A stretch of 64,000 nt of DNA from assembly GCF_964019385.1 (NCBI RefSeq), contig NC_088647.1, forward strand, positions 9,998,157 to 10,062,156, read 5' to 3'. Below the pieces are notes generated by a model. The model was given only the letters and a program-made list of their open reading frames with translations. It had not been told where the DNA came from and did not search any database. The position numbers and the translations under genes are program-made. Within the stretch, counting starts at the first letter, position 1. Each line of letters opens with the position of its first letter. This document shows positions 9,293 to 23,602 of the stretch, in pieces. This stretch comes from Sycon ciliatum. Taxonomy: Eukaryota > Porifera > Calcarea > Leucosolenida > Sycettidae.

Positions 9293-9640
9293 AAAAAAAT
9301 AATAATAAAAAATAAAATAAAGAAAAAATAATAATAATAAAAAATTTAAAAAAAAAATCCAATAATAGCCGAAAAGTTAGCCCAGAAGTTAGCCGAAATG
9401 TTAGCCTGAAAGTTAGCCGAAATGTTAGCCTGAAAGTTAGCCGAAACATTAAAAAAATATATATATATATATAAAAAAATACTCAATCTGCGGACAGCAT
9501 GCTCTTTCGTTCTAAAAAAAAATAAAATAAATAAATAAATATAATAAAAAAAAATCCAATAATAGCCGAAAAGTTAGCCCAGAAGTTAGCCGAAATGTTA
9601 GCCCGAAAGCTAGCTGAAACGTAAAAAAATTCCAACCATG
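9293..9640. repeat. AT-rich tracts and GTTAGCC minisatellite
   Basis: Poly-A/AT-rich runs alternate with two blocks (about 9360-9447 and 9556-9622) made of 12-bp GTTAGCC(C/G)(A/G)AA-type units arranged in tandem. The same units lie left of the Penelope insertion at about 525-567, so the repeat predates the insertion and belongs to the host Polinton or its intergenic spacer. No gene seen. Confidence 0.7.
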
Positions 9641-9647
9641 AATAAGA

Positions 9648-10709
9648 ATGGAGCATCTTACGGTGAAATTCTCCAATGGGCTACCGAGCAGTATACAAAG
9701 AGTGGGGCTCAGAAAGGGATCTTTCGTGATACCCAAGCGGAAAAGGTTGCAAACCTTACAGTTTATGTCAAAACATCCCCAGCACATCATCAAGAAGAGA
9801 GCAAATTCGTGGGAAGTTCTCGGTATACCACCACCGATGCGGCAAAAAGGAGGTAACAACTACAATAGCTACTTGAAAAACGTCAAGAAAGTTCTTTCTC
9901 AAGTGCCAGATCACAGTTTGAACACCTCCACCCTGTTGGAACTGCAAGCCGATCCGCGTGTAAAGCGTCTATATGACACCCACTTCAAAAACAATCCCGA
10001 TCACATCAGTTACCCGTCTGTGAGAAATGTGATTGCATCCAACATACTCAACTATGATTCCACTACCGATCAAGTTCGCGATTCCGTTGCAGATGTCAGG
10101 AAGAAGAGAAAGGCACCTTTAACATCGGTGCCTTTCAATCTACTACAAGATCATGAATTTGACCGATGGATCCTGCAAATCCTGGACAGTTTCCTCCGGC
10201 ATACAAATATACCGGTAACCTTTTTGAAGAGCAACTATTTCACAAGCCGATCACAACTGCTGCAACTCTACGACGAAGATCGACTGAGGTTCAGGAGTCG
10301 GGTGGAAGCGGCTGCGGATGCTCTGAAGACGCAGACGCTGGACGACTACACTACTCTGGTGAACGAGACGAATCGCATCTACATGTCCAGGTACCCGTTT
10401 GCAGCCATAGCAGGTGCCATGGGAATCGACAAACACGTCGATGGGTTCCTTCGATCGGAACGAAAGATTCATGAACTAACCACCCTTGTGCTAGCTGTAC
10501 CGGGATCACAGCTCAAGTTTCAAGATCTCAACGATATGACTTCCACCTATGGTAGAACAACAGAAGCAAAATTGATCCATCCCGAGCATTTCATGATCAG
10601 AGGACAAAAGGTGATGGTGGACGATGCATCATTCATTCAACAGGTGCTGAAGGACAAAAGCAGAATCACTCGTATCATCAAGGATATCCTGAGCGGACGC
10701 TCCATGTGA
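9648..10709 (+). CDS. Polinton protein of unknown function, 353 residues
   Basis: Long open frame directly before the protease gene and in the same direction. I do not recognise a domain. The N-terminal 90 residues are rich in Lys/Arg, the middle and end look alpha-helical, and a KKRKAP basic patch lies near residue 160. Position between packaging ATPase and protease fits a structural or capsid-associated gene of Polintons, but the order of such genes varies and no capsid motif could be seen. A second frame starts at 9638 and ends at 9856; the 9648 frame is preferred because it stays open for the whole gene. The stop is 35 bases before the protease start. Confidence 0.6.
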   Translation: MEHLTVKFSNGLPSSIQRVGLRKGSFVIPKRKRLQTLQFMSKHPQHIIKKRANSWEVLGIPPPMRQKGGNNYNSYLKNVKKVLSQVPDHSLNTSTLLELQADPRVKRLYDTHFKNNPDHISYPSVRNVIASNILNYDSTTDQVRDSVADVRKKRKAPLTSVPFNLLQDHEFDRWILQILDSFLRHTNIPVTFLKSNYFTSRSQLLQLYDEDRLRFRSRVEAAADALKTQTLDDYTTLVNETNRIYMSRYPFAAIAGAMGIDKHVDGFLRSERKIHELTTLVLAVPGSQLKFQDLNDMTSTYGRTTEAKLIHPEHFMIRGQKVMVDDASFIQQVLKDKSRITRIIKDILSGRSM

Positions 10710-10743
10710 TCACGTGCCAAATATTTTCAGGCTATGATCAAGA

Positions 10744-11289
10744 ATGGACTATCCTCTCAGCAGTGCCGATATCAAAGGAAGATTGAATGGTGTCGGAGGG
10801 TTCGTGGGCTGTACGAGTTACGACCTCTTGCCACCCTTGAACAATGGAGACTTTTGTATCGTCAACACCGACAACGTTCTACCGGTGTACGATGCAACGG
10901 AAGGCGGACATCATTGGTTGACCGTGTGTCGCGAGCAAAACGTGATCTTGGTTTTCGACAGTTTCGGACGCAGTCTATACACTATGGAGCAAGATTACAC
11001 TGAACCTGCACTGTGCGATTTCTTTAAAGAAGCCTACGCAGACTGTAAGATCATCACCAACACCCAAGCCGTTCAAGACAGAAGCACAGCAGTATGTGGA
11101 TGGTATGCCATATTGATGGGAAAGCTATTTTCCAAATATGGTCTGGATGAAGCACTTCGAATTTTCCGAAGAGTCTTTGATGATGACGAAAAGCTGGAAA
11201 ACGATAAACTGGTTCTCAGTTTTAATAGGTGCCTTGCAAGGCGGTGGTGGAGTCTTGTGGGACACCAAAGCGCAAAGAGCAATTCATGA
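10744..11289 (+). CDS. Polinton adenain-like cysteine protease
   Basis: 181 residues. It shows the adenovirus-protease (C5) arrangement: GGHHWLTV (His57), LVFDSFGR (Asp72), NTQAVQ (Gln111) and STAVCGWYA (Cys118), giving the His-Asp-Gln-Cys catalytic set in order and with normal spacing. In Polintons and related viruses this enzyme is thought to mature capsid proteins. The last 50 codons overlap the start of the integrase frame. The C-terminal tail after DKLVLSF reads poorly, so the true end of the protein may be by splicing or a frameshift into the next gene. Confidence 0.85.
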   Translation: MDYPLSSADIKGRLNGVGGFVGCTSYDLLPPLNNGDFCIVNTDNVLPVYDATEGGHHWLTVCREQNVILVFDSFGRSLYTMEQDYTEPALCDFFKEAYADCKIITNTQAVQDRSTAVCGWYAILMGKLFSKYGLDEALRIFRRVFDDDEKLENDKLVLSFNRCLARRWWSLVGHQSAKSNS

Positions 11290-12247
11290 TGGAAGACCGA
11301 AGAAGAAGAAGATACAACCCGCACAGTTCCATACGAAACTGGCTAACGAATTGCACAAGCCCAGACGAGTGCATTTCAAAAGACGCAAGGTGAAGAGCAG
11401 AGCAATTGACCATATATGGAGTGCAGATCTCGTGGATATGCAACGGTTTGCCCGAAGCAATAAGAACATCAAATTCCTGCTAACAGTCATCGACTTATAC
11501 AGCCGCTATGCCTGGGCAATGCCTTTGAAATCGAAGACGGGTATCGCCGTGAGAGATGCGTTCGATGAGATTGTCAGTACATCCGGAAGGACACCGTTAA
11601 AACTCTGGGTAGACGAAGGCAAGGAATTCTACAATGCCCCCATGAAACGATGGTTATCACAACACAACGTCATCATGTACAGCACCCATAACGAGGGTAA
11701 AGCGGTGGTGGTCGAGCGCTTCAATAGAACGTTGAAGTCAAGAATGTGGCGTCACTTTACAGAGAAATCCACGAACACGTACCTCAACGTCCTACCTCAA
11801 CTACTAGACCGCTACAACCAGTCAAAGCATAGAAGCATTGGGATGACACCTACCGAAGCATCGAACAGTAGAATACCAAAAGATGCAGATCAACAAGACC
11901 CCCTGCAGTCGAAACCCAAGTTCAAAGTGGATGATGAGGTGCGCTTAACCGTATCTAAGCGTCATTTCGAGAAGGGCTACACTGCAAACTGGACGGAGGA
12001 AGTATTCAGGGTGGATGACATCCTACCAACATCACCACACACCTACAGGATTCGTGATCTGATGGGAGAACACATCATCGGATCGTTTTACGAAGCAGAA
12101 CTGCAACACGCCAGAGAGACCGGTTTGAGATTCGATAAGGTGTTGAAATACAACAAGGATCAACGTCTTGTGCAATGGAAAGGCTACACGGATAATAAAT
12201 TCAATACCTGGCTCACAAAGAAGGATGTGAACAGTCTTAGATCATGA
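11138..12247 (+). CDS. Polinton retroviral-type integrase with chromodomain
   Basis: The ELHKPRRVHFKRRKV leader is typical of Polinton integrases. The rve catalytic core follows: first Asp in WSADLVDM, second Asp in LWVDEGKEF, Glu in VVVERFNRTL. An SH3-like region (FKVDDEVRL to SFYEAEL) and a chromodomain-like end (VLKYNKD, VQWKGY, FNTWL) complete it; in other integrases such domains bind histone tails and steer insertion. The assigned start is the first ATG of the open frame, but the first 30-35 codons overlap the protease gene in another frame and are probably not translated as shown. Conserved sequence begins near 11225, which suggests an intron or frameshift between the two genes. No stop inside the core. 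Confidence 0.87.
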   Translation: MVWMKHFEFSEESLMMTKSWKTINWFSVLIGALQGGGGVLWDTKAQRAIHDGRPKKKKIQPAQFHTKLANELHKPRRVHFKRRKVKSRAIDHIWSADLVDMQRFARSNKNIKFLLTVIDLYSRYAWAMPLKSKTGIAVRDAFDEIVSTSGRTPLKLWVDEGKEFYNAPMKRWLSQHNVIMYSTHNEGKAVVVERFNRTLKSRMWRHFTEKSTNTYLNVLPQLLDRYNQSKHRSIGMTPTEASNSRIPKDADQQDPLQSKPKFKVDDEVRLTVSKRHFEKGYTANWTEEVFRVDDILPTSPHTYRIRDLMGEHIIGSFYEAELQHARETGLRFDKVLKYNKDQRLVQWKGYTDNKFNTWLTKKDVNSLRS

Positions 12248-12510
12248 TTCACAATGTCATTCATATGAAAAAATAAAATATAAAATAAATGAAACGAGTG
12301 CTCTGTACGCGGGTTGACTTGCATCATGATCCTGCACGGGTAGTGATTGTTGGCGACTGTCCATCTGTTGGATGCCATGCTGATCCCACCACCACCACCA
12401 CCACCACCATCACCATGACCACCACCACCACCCACCCACCCTTCTTTCCATGCTCGATGACATTGTCGATAGGTCGCTGATGTCTCATCCAGCGAGACCT
12501 TGGTGAGCTT
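12248..12510. other. Polinton 3' flank with CCA-rich tract
   Basis: AT-rich 60 bases after the integrase stop, including AATAAA-like signals at 12270-12292, then a (CAC)n-rich stretch at about 12388-12443. No coding region seen. The right terminus of the Polinton may lie here but cannot be fixed. Confidence 0.5.
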
Positions 12511-12796
12511 CGGTCCCAGTATATATAGTCAATTTGAGCCTTCCCTCTTATGCATAGTCGTCCTGGTCGTTTGGTACAGTTGGTGCTTTCAGTACGAGAG
12601 GTTGCGGGTACGAATCCAGCTTTGTTACATGATGCGTTTTTTCTTCTTCTTTACGGTCCGGGTATAAATAGGTGATTTGAGCCTTGGGTCTTGTGTGTAG
12701 TCGTCCTGGTCGTTTGGTACAGTTCATGCCTTCCGTACGAGAGGTTGCGGGTACGAACCCAGCTTTGTTACATGATGCTTCTTTTCTTCAAAGCCT
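12511..12796 (+). repeat. 143-bp tandem dimer with TATA box and tRNA-like B box
   Basis: Two head-to-tail units (12511-12653, 12654-12796). Each has a TATA-like box (TATATATAG, GTATAAATAGG), the shared TTTGAGCCTT segment, then GTCCTGGTCGTTTGGTACAG resembling a tRNA D-arm, and GCGGGTACGAATCC or GCGGGTACGAACCC resembling box B and the T-arm (four of five stem pairs). The anticodon arm and acceptor stem do not fold convincingly, so this is not a tRNA gene; it may be a tRNA-derived SINE head. Confidence 0.55.
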
Positions 12797-12839
12797 CAGA
12801 CAGAAAGGACCTCAATGATTGTTTCAACTGCATGCCTAC

Positions 12840-13270
12840 TATGACCTGGCCAGGATACGCATGCCATATAAGGCATCTTCCACCCACTATGGAATATGCC
12901 TTATTTAAAAACTACAGCATATACACCTTCCCTATAAGGACACTTCACCCTACTATGGAATATGCCTACTATGACATCATCCGTGTACAACTTCCCTATA
13001 AGGACACTTCACCCTACTATGGAATATGCCTACTATGACATCATCCGTGTACACCTTCCCTATAAGGACACTTCACCCCTTTATGGCACATGCCTTCTAT
13101 GACATCATCCGTGTACACCTTCCCTATAAGGACACTTCACCCCTTTATGGCACATGCCTACTATGACCTCATCCGTGTACAACTTCCTTATAAGGACACT
13201 TCTCCCCACTATGGAAGATGCCTACTATGACCTGAACCACGTGCACCTTCCTTATAAGGACACTTCACCC
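12840..13270. repeat. 65-66 bp minisatellite with CArG-like boxes
   Basis: About six units start with CCTTCCCTATAAGGACACTT or a close variant at about 12926, 12992, 13057, 13122, 13187 and 13249. The last two carry CCTTATAAGG, an exact CArG box; the others carry a one-base variant. Each unit also has an ACTATGG or TTTATGG segment and a CATCATCCGTGTAC segment. Confidence 0.8.
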
Positions 13271-13570
13271 CATATATAGACCAATCCCAAAGGTCAAAGG
13301 TCACATTCCTTCTATGGACCAATCATCCGTATTTGGAAAGGTCAAAGGTCACAGCAAAGGTCAAAGGTCAAAGGTCATCTTCCATATATGGACTATTCAT
13401 CCTTATATGGAAAGGTCAAAGGTCAACACCAAAGGTCAAAGGTCAAATGACATCTTCCATATATGGACTATTCTGCCTTATATGGCAGGTCAAAGGTCAA
13501 AGGTCAACTCAAAGGTCAAAGGTCATCTGCCATATATGGACTATTCTTCCTTATTAGGCAGCCAGGGGTC
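13271..13570. repeat. Array of AGGTCA direct repeats and CArG boxes
   Basis: More than ten AGGTCA hexamers, mostly as AGGTCAAAGGTCA pairs (DR1 spacing), are interleaved with perfect CArG palindromes CCATATATGG (about 13382, 13459, 13531) and CCTTATATGG (about 13402, 13474). The period is roughly 75-80 bp. It follows directly on the previous minisatellite. Confidence 0.8.
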
Positions 13571-13967
13571 AAAGGTGGGATTTGAGCCAGAACCCCCATC
13601 GCACTATACTACTCCCAGCAGCTCGCTTTGCATACGTACACCCTTCAGCAGCCTTCGTGCCTGGCTCTCTTTGTTAGTTGCATTGGCTCGCATGACTCTT
13701 GCTCCGTGTTTTCACCCACCCACCCACACCGACTTCATTGTGTTACAATTCTCATTCTGTAGCACCCCGCTTATACTACTAACCTCATTCGTCTTCCAAA
13801 CTCACTCTGCTAAACAAAAACAAGCAGGGATTGGGCACTGAACTCTCAGTAGCTGGCAGCATTCTCTCTACTCTCCCGAATCCCTCTATTCGGTTACTGC
13901 CCTTGGCAGGTCAGCCGCCATTTCGGTCTCACTCTCGGTCCCCGCCTCTGTCGGGTCGGCCGCCTCC
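13571..13967. other. Sequence between minisatellite and gypsy pol, no recognised gene
   Basis: Open frames continue upstream of the gypsy ORF but show no gag, zinc-knuckle or protease active-site motif, and no sequence matching the putative 3' LTR. The 5' border of the gypsy element is probably somewhere here. Confidence 0.5.
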
Positions 13968-16900
13968 ATGGTTACACACTGCCAGCTCCTTCGCCCAGTT
14001 ACCCTGTGGTGCCAACCAACTACTGCTGTGTCTGTGTGTGGGTCGTGTATGCCTCCGCGTACGGAGCATGCGTTAATGAAATGCAATGGCTCCTTGTCTG
14101 AGCTGGTACCATCCAGCATCACCCTATCTACATACACAGGAAATCCAATCAAATGTCTGGGTGAAATCGAAATGAAAATGGCTTTGGGTGGTGTAGAGGA
14201 GAATGTTCTGGTCAGAGTTACTGAATGTGATGGTCCTTCTCTCTTAGGCCGGGATGTCTTGTCCAGGTTTACTTTGCCATGGAAATCTATATTCAAAGTG
14301 GGCACTGGCGGGCAATCCACTACCGATTTCGTTAAGAAATACCCGAATCTGTTTGACAACTCCACTGTGGGTACGGTGCAAGGGGTGCAAGTAAAGCTGC
14401 ACGTGTCAGATGAGCAACCGGTCTACAAACGAGCAAGACCAGTACCTCTAGCAATTCGACAGCGGTACATCGACGCGTTGAACAAACTCGAGGCTGATGG
14501 GGTGATTGAGAAAGTGACGCATTCCGAATGGGCCTCACCAACGGTACAAGTAGAGAAACCAGGAGGAGGATTACGGATTTGCGCAGATTACAGTGGGACT
14601 ATTAACAAGCATTCAGAATGTGAACAGTACCCACTCCCCACCCTCGAGGAATTGTTGCACAAGTTGGGCCCGGGAGGGAAGTTTACCAAACTCGACTTGT
14701 CCCAAGCATACCACCAGCTAGAGGTAGCACCGGAAAGCAGGAAATACACCACCATCAACACAATTCAGGGCCTGTACCAGTACAAACGCTTACCGTTTGG
14801 TTTCCACAGTGCCGTATCCATTTTCCAAAGGGTAATGGAAGAAACCTTGGTTGCGCTACCAGGCAGCGGCGGGTACATTGATGATGTGCTGTGTACCGGG
14901 GAAAATGATGAAATCCATGAGGAAAACGTGGACCGGGTACTCCATCGACTGGATGAGAAAGGTTTCAAATTGAATCCGGAGAAATTCTGTTACATGGCTG
15001 AGGCACTCTCTTACTTAGGTCACACGATCAGTGGGCAGGGCGTCTCCCCTTCAACAGCCAGGATACAGGCACTGAAAATGGCCAAACCACCACAGAATGT
15101 TGCCGAATTGCAATCTTTCATCGGTTCTGCAAATTTCGTGCGGAAGTTTGTGCCTCATTTCGCAGAAATTGCAGCTCCTTTGTTCGACCTCTTGAAAAAG
15201 GGTGGGAAATGGCACTGGGAGACCACTCACGAGCAAGCTTTTGGCAAATTGAAGGATGCTATGTGTTCAGAAGCCCTACTGGCACACTATGATCTACAAA
15301 GGCCAACAGTGTTGCAAGTGGATGCTTCGGGAGTGGGCCTTGGCGCAGTCCTACTGCAGAAGCAGGAGAATGGCGAATTACGACCGATCGCATTCATGTC
15401 GCGTAAGCTGACCCCAGCAGAGTCACGCTATGCTCAAATTGAAAGAGAAGCATTGGCTGTGGTGTTCGGAGTGACCAAATTTCGCCAGTACCTACTCGGT
15501 AGAGAGTTCATAGTGGTCACTGATCATCGTCCACTCTTGAAGTTACTGGGAAATCACGAGGATGTCCCCACTCTCGCCTCTAATCGAATCAAGAAATGGG
15601 CATTGCAACTGGCGGCGTACGATTACGAAATGCAGTATCTCGCGGGGAAAGAAAACGTCCATGCGGATTTTCTCTCGCGACAACCAATGCAATCTGTGTC
15701 ACCGAGTGAGGAGGAGACCGTCACGGTACAGGTCTTGCTTATCGAGAACGACTCTATAATCAAAGCGGCTGTGGTGAGAGCAGAATCGGCAAAGGATTCT
15801 GTATTGGCTAAAGTAATTCGCTATACGGTTAATGGGTGGCCTGCTGAAATTGAGGAAGACCTCAAGGCATATGCTAGCAAGAGAATGGAATTGTCTGTGG
15901 AGAATGATATCTTGTTATGGGACAACCGGGTGGTGATTCCTAACTCACTTCGAATGCTCTTGCTACGAGATCTGCATGCAGAGCATTTTGGCATGGTGAA
16001 AATGAAGCAAGTGGCCCGGCGCTACTTGTGGTGGCCCAATATTGACCAGGATATAGAATCTAAAGTCAATGCGTGTTTGCAATGCCAAGAGAATGCCAAA
16101 TGCCCACCGGCAAAATCCGGTGTTTGGTCATGGCCTACGGGTCCATGGAAACGGATACACATTGATTTTGCCGGGCCATTTCTGGGAAAAATGTTCTTGG
16201 TGGTGGTAGATGCTTACTCTAAGTACTTGGATGTAATACCCATGGCTCATGCAACCAGTGCGACCACGATTTCTGCTTTACGCCATCTGTTTTCTGTGTT
16301 TGGTTTGCCTGAGCACTTGGTTACAGATAACGGCAGTCAGTTCACGAGTGCGGAATTCCAGGCGTTCCTGGATGGCAATGGCATTCTACACACAACAACG
16401 GCGCCAGGTCATCCAGCAACTAATGGCCTCGCCGAACGCTACGTTGGCGTCTTCAAGCAGAAGATGAAAGAAATGTCGAACACTGGTGAACCACTCAACG
16501 TCAGGCTCGACCGGTTTCTCTTAGCGCATCGAACAACGCCAACCACCAGTGGGAAGACGCCGGCGGAGCTGTTAATGGGCCGGCAACCGAGAATCCGGCT
16601 CAGTGCATTGCGGCAGTCTGAGAGTCATCGGCAGGTCAAGGTGTACCAGGAGAGCTTGACTACGCCAAAGTTTAACACCGGTGACGCTGTGTTCGCCCTG
16701 AACTTTGGTCGTGGAGCAACTTGGGTACCAGCTACTGTAGTGCATGTCCACAGCCCTCACAGTTTCGGAGTACAGGTGGATGATGTCGTCTGGAAGCGCC
16801 ATAGGGACCAACTACGACCGCGGGCGGTGCAGTTTGGCCAAGTACCCGTTTCTTCTTCTGCGGACCAGGCGGTCGCACAGCTGCCTACACCGACCAGTGA

Positions 16901-17099
16901 CCCGCCGGCAGTACTAGATTCTCCTCTACCACTTCCGGACGCTAGCAGCAACAGTAGCACTGTCAGGCCGGATGATACGCTAGCCCCAGCAGCAGACGCC
17001 GTAGGAGTCGAGACGGCTCCCAGTGTTGTTGCACCGGCACCCTTGCGTCGCTCCGACCGACATGTCTCCGCGCCCAAGCGCTTGATTGAGAACTGCTAA
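13968..17099 (+). CDS. Ty3/gypsy pol polyprotein (RT, RNase H, integrase), protease truncated
   Basis: 1043 residues without a stop. Order: the C-terminal part of a retropepsin (LSTYTGNPIKCLGEI to LLGRDVL) with its catalytic Asp region missing; RT with KLDLSQAYHQ, LPFGFHSAV and YIDD (about residues 303-306); RNase H (LQVDASGVGLGAVL, TDHRPL, LAGKENVHADFLSR); integrase with an HHCC zinc-binding segment (HAEHFG to CLQCQ), catalytic Asp in HIDFAG, Asp in TDNGSQF and Glu in NGLAERY. This is the K02A2.6-like gypsy type common in aquatic animals. RT makes cDNA and the integrase inserts it. The N-terminal 60 residues look unrelated. Intact RT and integrase suggest recent activity, yet the 5' loss makes this copy non-autonomous. 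Confidence 0.88.
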   Translation: MVTHCQLLRPVTLWCQPTTAVSVCGSCMPPRTEHALMKCNGSLSELVPSSITLSTYTGNPIKCLGEIEMKMALGGVEENVLVRVTECDGPSLLGRDVLSRFTLPWKSIFKVGTGGQSTTDFVKKYPNLFDNSTVGTVQGVQVKLHVSDEQPVYKRARPVPLAIRQRYIDALNKLEADGVIEKVTHSEWASPTVQVEKPGGGLRICADYSGTINKHSECEQYPLPTLEELLHKLGPGGKFTKLDLSQAYHQLEVAPESRKYTTINTIQGLYQYKRLPFGFHSAVSIFQRVMEETLVALPGSGGYIDDVLCTGENDEIHEENVDRVLHRLDEKGFKLNPEKFCYMAEALSYLGHTISGQGVSPSTARIQALKMAKPPQNVAELQSFIGSANFVRKFVPHFAEIAAPLFDLLKKGGKWHWETTHEQAFGKLKDAMCSEALLAHYDLQRPTVLQVDASGVGLGAVLLQKQENGELRPIAFMSRKLTPAESRYAQIEREALAVVFGVTKFRQYLLGREFIVVTDHRPLLKLLGNHEDVPTLASNRIKKWALQLAAYDYEMQYLAGKENVHADFLSRQPMQSVSPSEEETVTVQVLLIENDSIIKAAVVRAESAKDSVLAKVIRYTVNGWPAEIEEDLKAYASKRMELSVENDILLWDNRVVIPNSLRMLLLRDLHAEHFGMVKMKQVARRYLWWPNIDQDIESKVNACLQCQENAKCPPAKSGVWSWPTGPWKRIHIDFAGPFLGKMFLVVVDAYSKYLDVIPMAHATSATTISALRHLFSVFGLPEHLVTDNGSQFTSAEFQAFLDGNGILHTTTAPGHPATNGLAERYVGVFKQKMKEMSNTGEPLNVRLDRFLLAHRTTPTTSGKTPAELLMGRQPRIRLSALRQSESHRQVKVYQESLTTPKFNTGDAVFALNFGRGATWVPATVVHVHSPHSFGVQVDDVVWKRHRDQLRPRAVQFGQVPVSSSADQAVAQLPTPTSDPPAVLDSPLPLPDASSNSSTVRPDDTLAPAADAVGVETAPSVVAPAPLRRSDRHVSAPKRLIENC

Positions 17100-17547
17100 G
17101 TATCCGTACTATTGCCTTTGAGTATGTATTGCTTGTCCTGTTACTTTGATCTGATGCGGCCTGAGTGTAGGAAGTGGACATTTCTGGGCCAGATGAATAT
17201 TCTACATGTAGGTCATGACGAACAGTCTTCACATAAGATTGTTTTCGTTCAATTCATTGAAACATTTGCATGGTTTCTCTTCCGATCTGATCTAATTCCC
17301 CAACGCTATGCAATATTGGCTGACTTTATCTGTCATTCCTAGCTCGATCTATAGCTCAGCTCTCATGGACTATTCTGGAAGCTGCAGTAACTGTTATAAG
17401 TATATGTGTGCAATGTGTTTTTTGAACTTTTTGCTTTTGTATTATCTGGCCGTTGTAGTGTCACCAGCTATATCTGTCGGCGCCAAATTTGACTGGCTCT
17501 TTGCTTATGTTATAATTTTACCCCGGGGAAAATTCTTGGGGGGCGAT
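17100..17547. other. Gypsy 3' non-coding region
   Basis: No env-like or other ORF above background. Ends in a purine-rich run before the LTR-like sequence. Confidence 0.5.
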
Positions 17548-17744
17548 TGCTGTGTACGTGATGTGATAAGGCGCGCATGCGCGCCTGGGCTCGTGGCTGG
17601 TTTTGCATGCTTGCTGTGCTGGACTAGGTCCGAGAATGTGAGCTCTCTTTTCCTTGTCTTTCTGTTCCTTGATTATTAGTATATTACAATAACTGTACGA
17701 ACCTGAGTAATGCTGTGTGTGGGCCCTTAGGGCCAGACATAACA
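17548..17744 (+). repeat. Probable 3' LTR of the gypsy element
   Basis: Begins TGCTGTGTACGTGATG right after GGGGGGCGAT, in the place and style of gypsy LTRs, and ends ACATAACA. It contains a perfect 16-bp palindrome GGCGCGCATGCGCGCC (17570-17585) and a GGGCCCTTAGGGCC palindrome near its end. There is no 5' LTR to compare with, so both ends are provisional. Confidence 0.5.
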
Positions 17745-17895
17745 TCTGGACTGATCATTACTTTGCTACAAGATTGCAAGACAATTAGTGTGTGCATTTT
17801 GTTCACAACAATGCAACATCACAAGGAACTAAAAGAAAATGTGCCGCACAGTTCTTTCCACATTACAGTGAACAGTACACGTGTTAAGTCATTAC

Positions 17896-23602
<5,707 letters not shown>

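Larger units (their letters stand above)
1..12247 (+). mobile_element. Polinton/Maverick element, right-hand part, interrupted by a Penelope-like element
   Basis: Four plus-strand genes of Polinton type lie in one direction: packaging ATPase, an unrecognised protein, an adenain-like cysteine protease, and an rve integrase with a C-terminal chromodomain. ATPase, protease and integrase together are diagnostic of this self-synthesising DNA transposon class. The left end, including DNA polymerase B and the Walker A half of the ATPase, is outside the window. About 8.7 kb of Penelope-like DNA separates the ATPase from the other three genes. I could not place the right terminal inverted repeat, because the left terminus is not available for comparison; the coordinate given simply ends at the integrase stop. 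Confidence 0.8.
13968..17744 (+). mobile_element. Ty3/gypsy LTR retrotransposon, 5'-truncated
   Basis: Contains a nearly complete pol polyprotein, a 450-bp non-coding tail, a purine run (17538-17543) acting as polypurine tract, and a probable 3' LTR from 17548. No gag, protease active site, primer-binding site or 5' LTR was found to the left. The element lies in the same stretch as NPHP3, pointing the opposite way. The left border is not resolved. Confidence 0.75.

Noticed and set aside
12541-12620. tRNA gene
   Set aside because: The D-arm and T-arm look plausible, but no acceptor stem or 7-base anticodon loop can be formed; kept only as a tRNA-like repeat.
13831-14076. Gag or envelope gene of the gypsy element
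   Set aside because: The Pro/Ser-rich frame has no zinc knuckle or membrane motif and overlaps the pol start in another frame.
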